Shown piece after piece: positions 60,727 through 64,000 of a stretch of 64,000 nt of DNA (its first letter is position 1; every line of letters starts with the position of its first letter). This DNA is from Selaginella tamariscina (Eukaryota > Streptophyta > Lycopodiopsida > Selaginellales > Selaginellaceae): assembly GCA_003024785.1 (NCBI GenBank), contig PUQB01000088.1, positions 124,001 through 188,000 of the forward strand, in the 5' to 3' direction. The position numbers and the translations under genes are program-made. A model generated the notes under the pieces. The model searched no databases and was not told where the DNA came from. It saw nothing but the letters and a program-made list of their open reading frames with translations.

Positions 60727-61111
60727 AGTTATTGTTTCTCAAGGTTAGAAGTTATAAATTTACTAAGTATAACATATTATACATTTAACACCTGGTTGTA
60801 TATAAAACTATAGCAGCAAACGACGTATACTGATACATCATAAATTTTATTTAAATTTTCATTATGAAATAACCTTGAGAAAAATGTCATTTAATATTTA
60901 CATATAGAAACTAAAATCTCTAAATTAGATTTAAGTCTTGTATTTTTATTACACTTCATTTCCGACTGCTCTCTCTCTATATATATAATAATATTTTCAG
61001 TGGAAAATGAAACTCCACACTAAAATATATATTTTCAGATTAAGAAATTCTAAATATATATATATATAATATAAATGTCCTATAATGTAAAATTTAAAAC
61101 TAAGATACAAT
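60727..61111. other. AT-rich spacer
   Basis: AT-rich spacer with a TATATATA tract near 61055-61068 between the unknown relic and the right arm of the inverted duplication. Confidence 0.5.
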
Positions 61112-61937
61112 ATGCACGTTGTAACTAAAGTGGGCATGATACGTGAAAATGGGAATATAAAATAAATTACTAATTAATACTTAAGTTTTAATTATTAATT
61201 AATCATTTAATTAATATGTAATTAAGCCTTAAATATTAATTAATTAATTAATTAATCCTTCAATAACCTTACTTAGTAAGGAATATTCCTAAATATCTTA
61301 GAATATTCATATTATTCTAAAAATAGTTTACAATAATGAAGAAATACTATCAAACATAATTACAAATGAAATCATTTTTATCAACATGTTAATTTATTTA
61401 TAAATACTTTCTTCCTAACCATACAAAGAAATCTCCTCATTTTGTCTAAATCATCACTCTCCGGATTAATCAAATCATTTTGGTCAATATCTTGATGTTG
61501 TTACCACCTAACACTCTCACGAATGCAATTGGGAGTTGCCATCCTTGTTAATACATAAGATGTAATAAGACCAGGTCTGCATAAAGGCTCATCTAAAAAT
61601 GACGTTCCTTAAGAATAATATTATAAAGCGCCCGGTTGCTATCCTTCATTTTATAAAATTCAAAATCACGAAAGAAAAGCTTCAGGAAATGTATGATACG
61701 GTGGATACTGCTCACAAAAATTTTCGAGATTCTTCTTTCTGAGGCACGTATCCAAGTAGTTCACTAGCTCATCCATGATATCGGTATCAGAATATGGATC
61801 GAAAGTGATTGGATGAATACAAGCAATGTTTTGGTTGAGCATAGCCTTCTGAGGAGAGTCGTCTACTACTAAGATATGTGCATTCTTCATTATCCTTAAG
61901 CGACTGATCTCCCCATGAGTCCCAATTATTCTTTCAT
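61112..61937 (-). repeat. right arm of the long inverted duplication
   Basis: Reverse complement of 1-819 over the whole visible length. This arm continues beyond the match as the rest of the phosphatase-like gene, because the left arm is truncated only by the window edge. Confidence 0.9.
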
Positions 61938-62765
61938 TCTTGAAGAAGTATGGCTTGCTTTCCTTTCTTATATTGTGAAATTCGAGAGGTTTATAACACA
62001 TTCGCTGGTCAAAAATCCAATCTTTACGAATCACCTCTTCTGCAACACTACAATGTTTCTTAAGCAAATTCAACAGCGGTGTTAAGTTATGAATCTGCAT
62101 GCATGACCAAATCCCCACAAGCGCACCCATCTCCTTAAGCTTTTGAAAGAGACGATCCAACCCTGGACGAAAAATAATATCATATCGAAATTTACCATGA
62201 CAAGGAATGAAATCTCCTTGTTTGATTTCTTTTTTCCTATCCTCGGGCCTTTGTCGATGAAGCAGAACACCATTGACATCCAACAACACAATATGGCCAT
62301 GAGTAACAGATAGCGTTGCCTCTTGAATACTTTGCAAATCACTTGTTTGCTCCCTTTCACATTTATCCGTTGCCACTATCTCGTTGCCTATCCCTTCATC
62401 ATTTAATTGTACATCATCCTTACAAGATTCAGATATTGCATGCGCTGAAGAAATTGATTTCGGAACTGAAGCCAATAAAAATGATGATGAAAAAACTGAA
62501 GTGGCCCCCATGGTAACGATGTTTTGAGCTGCATTATTATCCATTTCCTGCATGAACTCTGTCATTCTGACATGTGGCACAAGAAATTGTCGCCAAACCC
62601 CTCTCTTACCTCATGCCAATGCTGAAAATCCATGTTCTCAATTGTTTCATTACATCTGCAAAATGATAATTAGCTGACCTTAAAATTATCAAGGTATATT
62701 ATTTACCTTGTTAATGTGTGACCCATGTTTGAACTAAAAGCTTCATTAATCCTTGAGAATTTATT
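61666..62765 (-). pseudogene. FCP1/NIF-type HAD phosphatase-like gene, longer copy
   Basis: A 304-codon minus-strand frame (62580-61666) contains the HAD/FCP1 signatures: motif I as VLLDVNGVLLHR, then FRPGLDRLFQKLKEMGALVG, WSCMQIHNLTPLL and motif III VVDDSPQK. FCP1-type proteins dephosphorylate Ser/Thr, classically on the RNA polymerase II tail. Here the second Asp of DxD is Asn, which would impair catalysis. Two upstream exons can be read (about 62765-62702 with FSRINEAFSSNMGHTLT, and 62655-62611 with CNETIENMDFQHWHE), but the join into the main frame is out of phase. A 2-bp difference from the left copy makes this one stop at PEAFLS, about 46 residues short, and a further 1-bp loss lies in the former tail near 61600. 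It is likely a decaying duplicate. Confidence 0.65.
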
Positions 62766-62892
62766 TTCTGTACAAATATAAACGAAATATACAAAAATGC
62801 CTTATGTTACACTCATTTACAACTATTCGTCACTCTAAGAACTCATTAACAATTCTTCTTCGCTATTACCTTCTGAGTGAGGCGAAGAAGGT

Positions 62893-63999
62893 CTAAGCCG
62901 CTTGTGAGATGGTTTGATCTTCTATTGATGTTTCCATGGGTAATGGAGTGTGCGAATGTTCTGTACTCCTCGAGATAACTTCCGGTCTAATATCTGATTG
63001 AAGTTCGTCCTCAGACTCCGACATTGAACCAGATTCGTCTTCAGAGCTATCGCACTTATCGGGAGGGAACTTTCTCAAATACTCCTTTATTTCGTTGGGG
63101 TAGTCAGTTGAGAACCTATCTATCCACTTGTTCAGGTCCTCAACCATGGTCTTATCCTTTTCAACGGCAAATACACATGTACCGAAGGTAACACTCCTTC
63201 AAGACGGACCCCCTAGTGCAGTAGTCAAAAACCCACGCATCACTGTGAGGACCCCTGATCAAGTTGACGATGCTCCGTGCCGCTTGACTTGTGATGTTTG
63301 GATAACGTACATTGCCGAATACGTCACTCTGCTATCGGTGTATCGGATGGAGGTTCAGGGCCGTTGGAGTGCAAACAGATGCCTGGCCAGTCATTTGGAA
63401 GTTTGAAACTGTTTGGCGCATTCCTAACAACCAAGTGAACAACCGAATCAATGCACTTCGGATCAGCATCATTCATATAAAATCCTGTCCAACGATGTTT
63501 ATTCCTCTTGGCGAAGAAGGCAAAGGTATCGGTGACATGAGCAAGAATCAAGAAATAAATACCTGAAAACGTAGATATCAGTCAAGAGTGCAAGTATGAA
63601 TTCAATAATAAATACCTTCTTTGTACATGCTTGCACGGCTAAGTTTCTCCACCAAATCCTCTAGTGTCCTGTCTGTCGAAGGATTTTTTGACACCCGCCG
63701 ATCCATCACGAACAATTGAAACGGTTTCCTACAAGCAGTGATGGTACCCCATAAAGTCTCCGAATCCAACAACAAACATCTGTAGGGCTTGTCGTGATTC
63801 GTAGCATCCTCCTTTATAAGGTTCAACTCGGTTCTCCGCTGCTGAAGGACTGCCATAAGAGAAGGCGTCATCGCAATGTTCTCCTTTTTGGCGTTGGCGT
63901 GCAATAGATTCTTGCCCAGATCTTCCGATTGATTCACCCATTCGACAAGCATATCATCATTTGTCACATGCAAATATTTGCTGACCTCTTCGTATGTTG
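62893..63999 (-). pseudogene. Unrecognised intron-containing gene, 3' part
   Basis: The minus strand enters from beyond the window with VTNDDMLVEWVNQSEDLGKN and CLLLDSETLWGTITACRKPF. A clean donor near 63616 and an acceptor near 63566 join KEG to IYFLILAHVTDTFAFF. The second exon reads HRWTGFYMNDADPKCIDSVV and LPNDWPGICLHSNGPEPPSD to a TGA at about 63326. Two neighbouring frames continue with similar-looking coding character (AMYVIQTSQVKRHG, SGVLTVMRGFLTTAL), and the last part (63147-62893) is MVEDLNKWIDRFSTDYPNEI plus an acidic Ser/Glu tail SSEDESGSMSESEDE. The overall look, a beta-rich middle domain with an acidic tail, could fit an OB-fold protein, but I cannot assign a family. The frame breaks suggest a pseudogene or an incompletely modelled gene. 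Confidence 0.45.
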
Positions 64000-64000
64000 A

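Noticed and set aside
62893-63999. Telomere-protection (POT1-type) gene
   Set aside because: I considered an OB-fold identity, but the blocks do not match POT1 signatures closely enough to name it.

Overview
The window looks like nuclear DNA of a land plant, most likely a seedless one. The evidence is a plant-type mitochondrial chaperonin 60, several PLS-class pentatricopeptide repeat (PPR) genes including long arrays of 31-residue S motifs, a plant-specific B-type cyclin-dependent kinase relic, a serine carboxypeptidase-like gene and many LTR retrotransposons. The DNA is AT-rich. Where a gene model can be fitted, introns are very short (about 50-130 nt) and many are packed with (CA)n, (TG)n or (CATA)n microsatellites. 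Short introns together with intron-bearing PPR genes would suit a lycophyte such as Selaginella or a bryophyte, but I cannot name the species.

Layout. 1-819 and 61112-61937 are the two arms of a long inverted duplication that carries the 3' end of a HAD/FCP1-type phosphatase-like gene. 820-3336 is a pile of ~1.8 kb LTRs of one family, followed by a copia-type relic (about 3690-5690) that contains a foldback insertion. 6750-9184 is a broken PARP6/8-like ADP-ribosyltransferase gene (minus strand). 9910-10196 is a PPR E-domain scrap, and 10454-11850 is an intron-bearing CDKB-like pseudogene (minus). 14129-20820 is a Ty3/gypsy element (plus) carrying a solo LTR of the ~1.8 kb family.

21224-24141 is the one fully open host gene with a recognised function: mitochondrial CPN60, 16 exons, 570 aa, with a heat-shock element and telo-boxes just upstream. 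24669-27418 is a decayed serine carboxypeptidase-like gene. 27900-30909 is a decayed intron-bearing PPR gene, 30940-31329 a small signal-peptide/transmembrane protein, and 31395-33511 a large S-array PPR gene on the minus strand with one frame break. 34141-34260 is a near-identical copy of a piece of the upstream PPR gene.

35.5-46.2 kb is repeat territory: a degenerate ~20 bp satellite, an LTR element inserted into it (37875-44406), and solo LTRs at 38949-40755 and 44535-46171. 48073-54088 is a chromodomain-type gypsy element (minus). 54.3-56.6 kb holds older integrase and LTR relics. 57.6-58.3 kb has short tandem repeats. 58.5-60.7 kb has remnants of two unrecognised genes, one with a charged coiled coil. 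61.7-64.0 kb holds the second, longer FCP1-like copy and an unrecognised intron-containing gene that runs off the window.

There is no operon-like cooperation. The picture is one essential housekeeping gene (CPN60) and two possible live genes surrounded by decaying gene duplicates and retrotransposon fossils. The most notable items are the 60-kb-spaced inverted duplication, the kinase pseudogene whose catalytic motifs have all changed while its exon structure survives, the PARP-like relic, the recent PPR shard, and the solo-LTR family with its conserved terminal hairpin.
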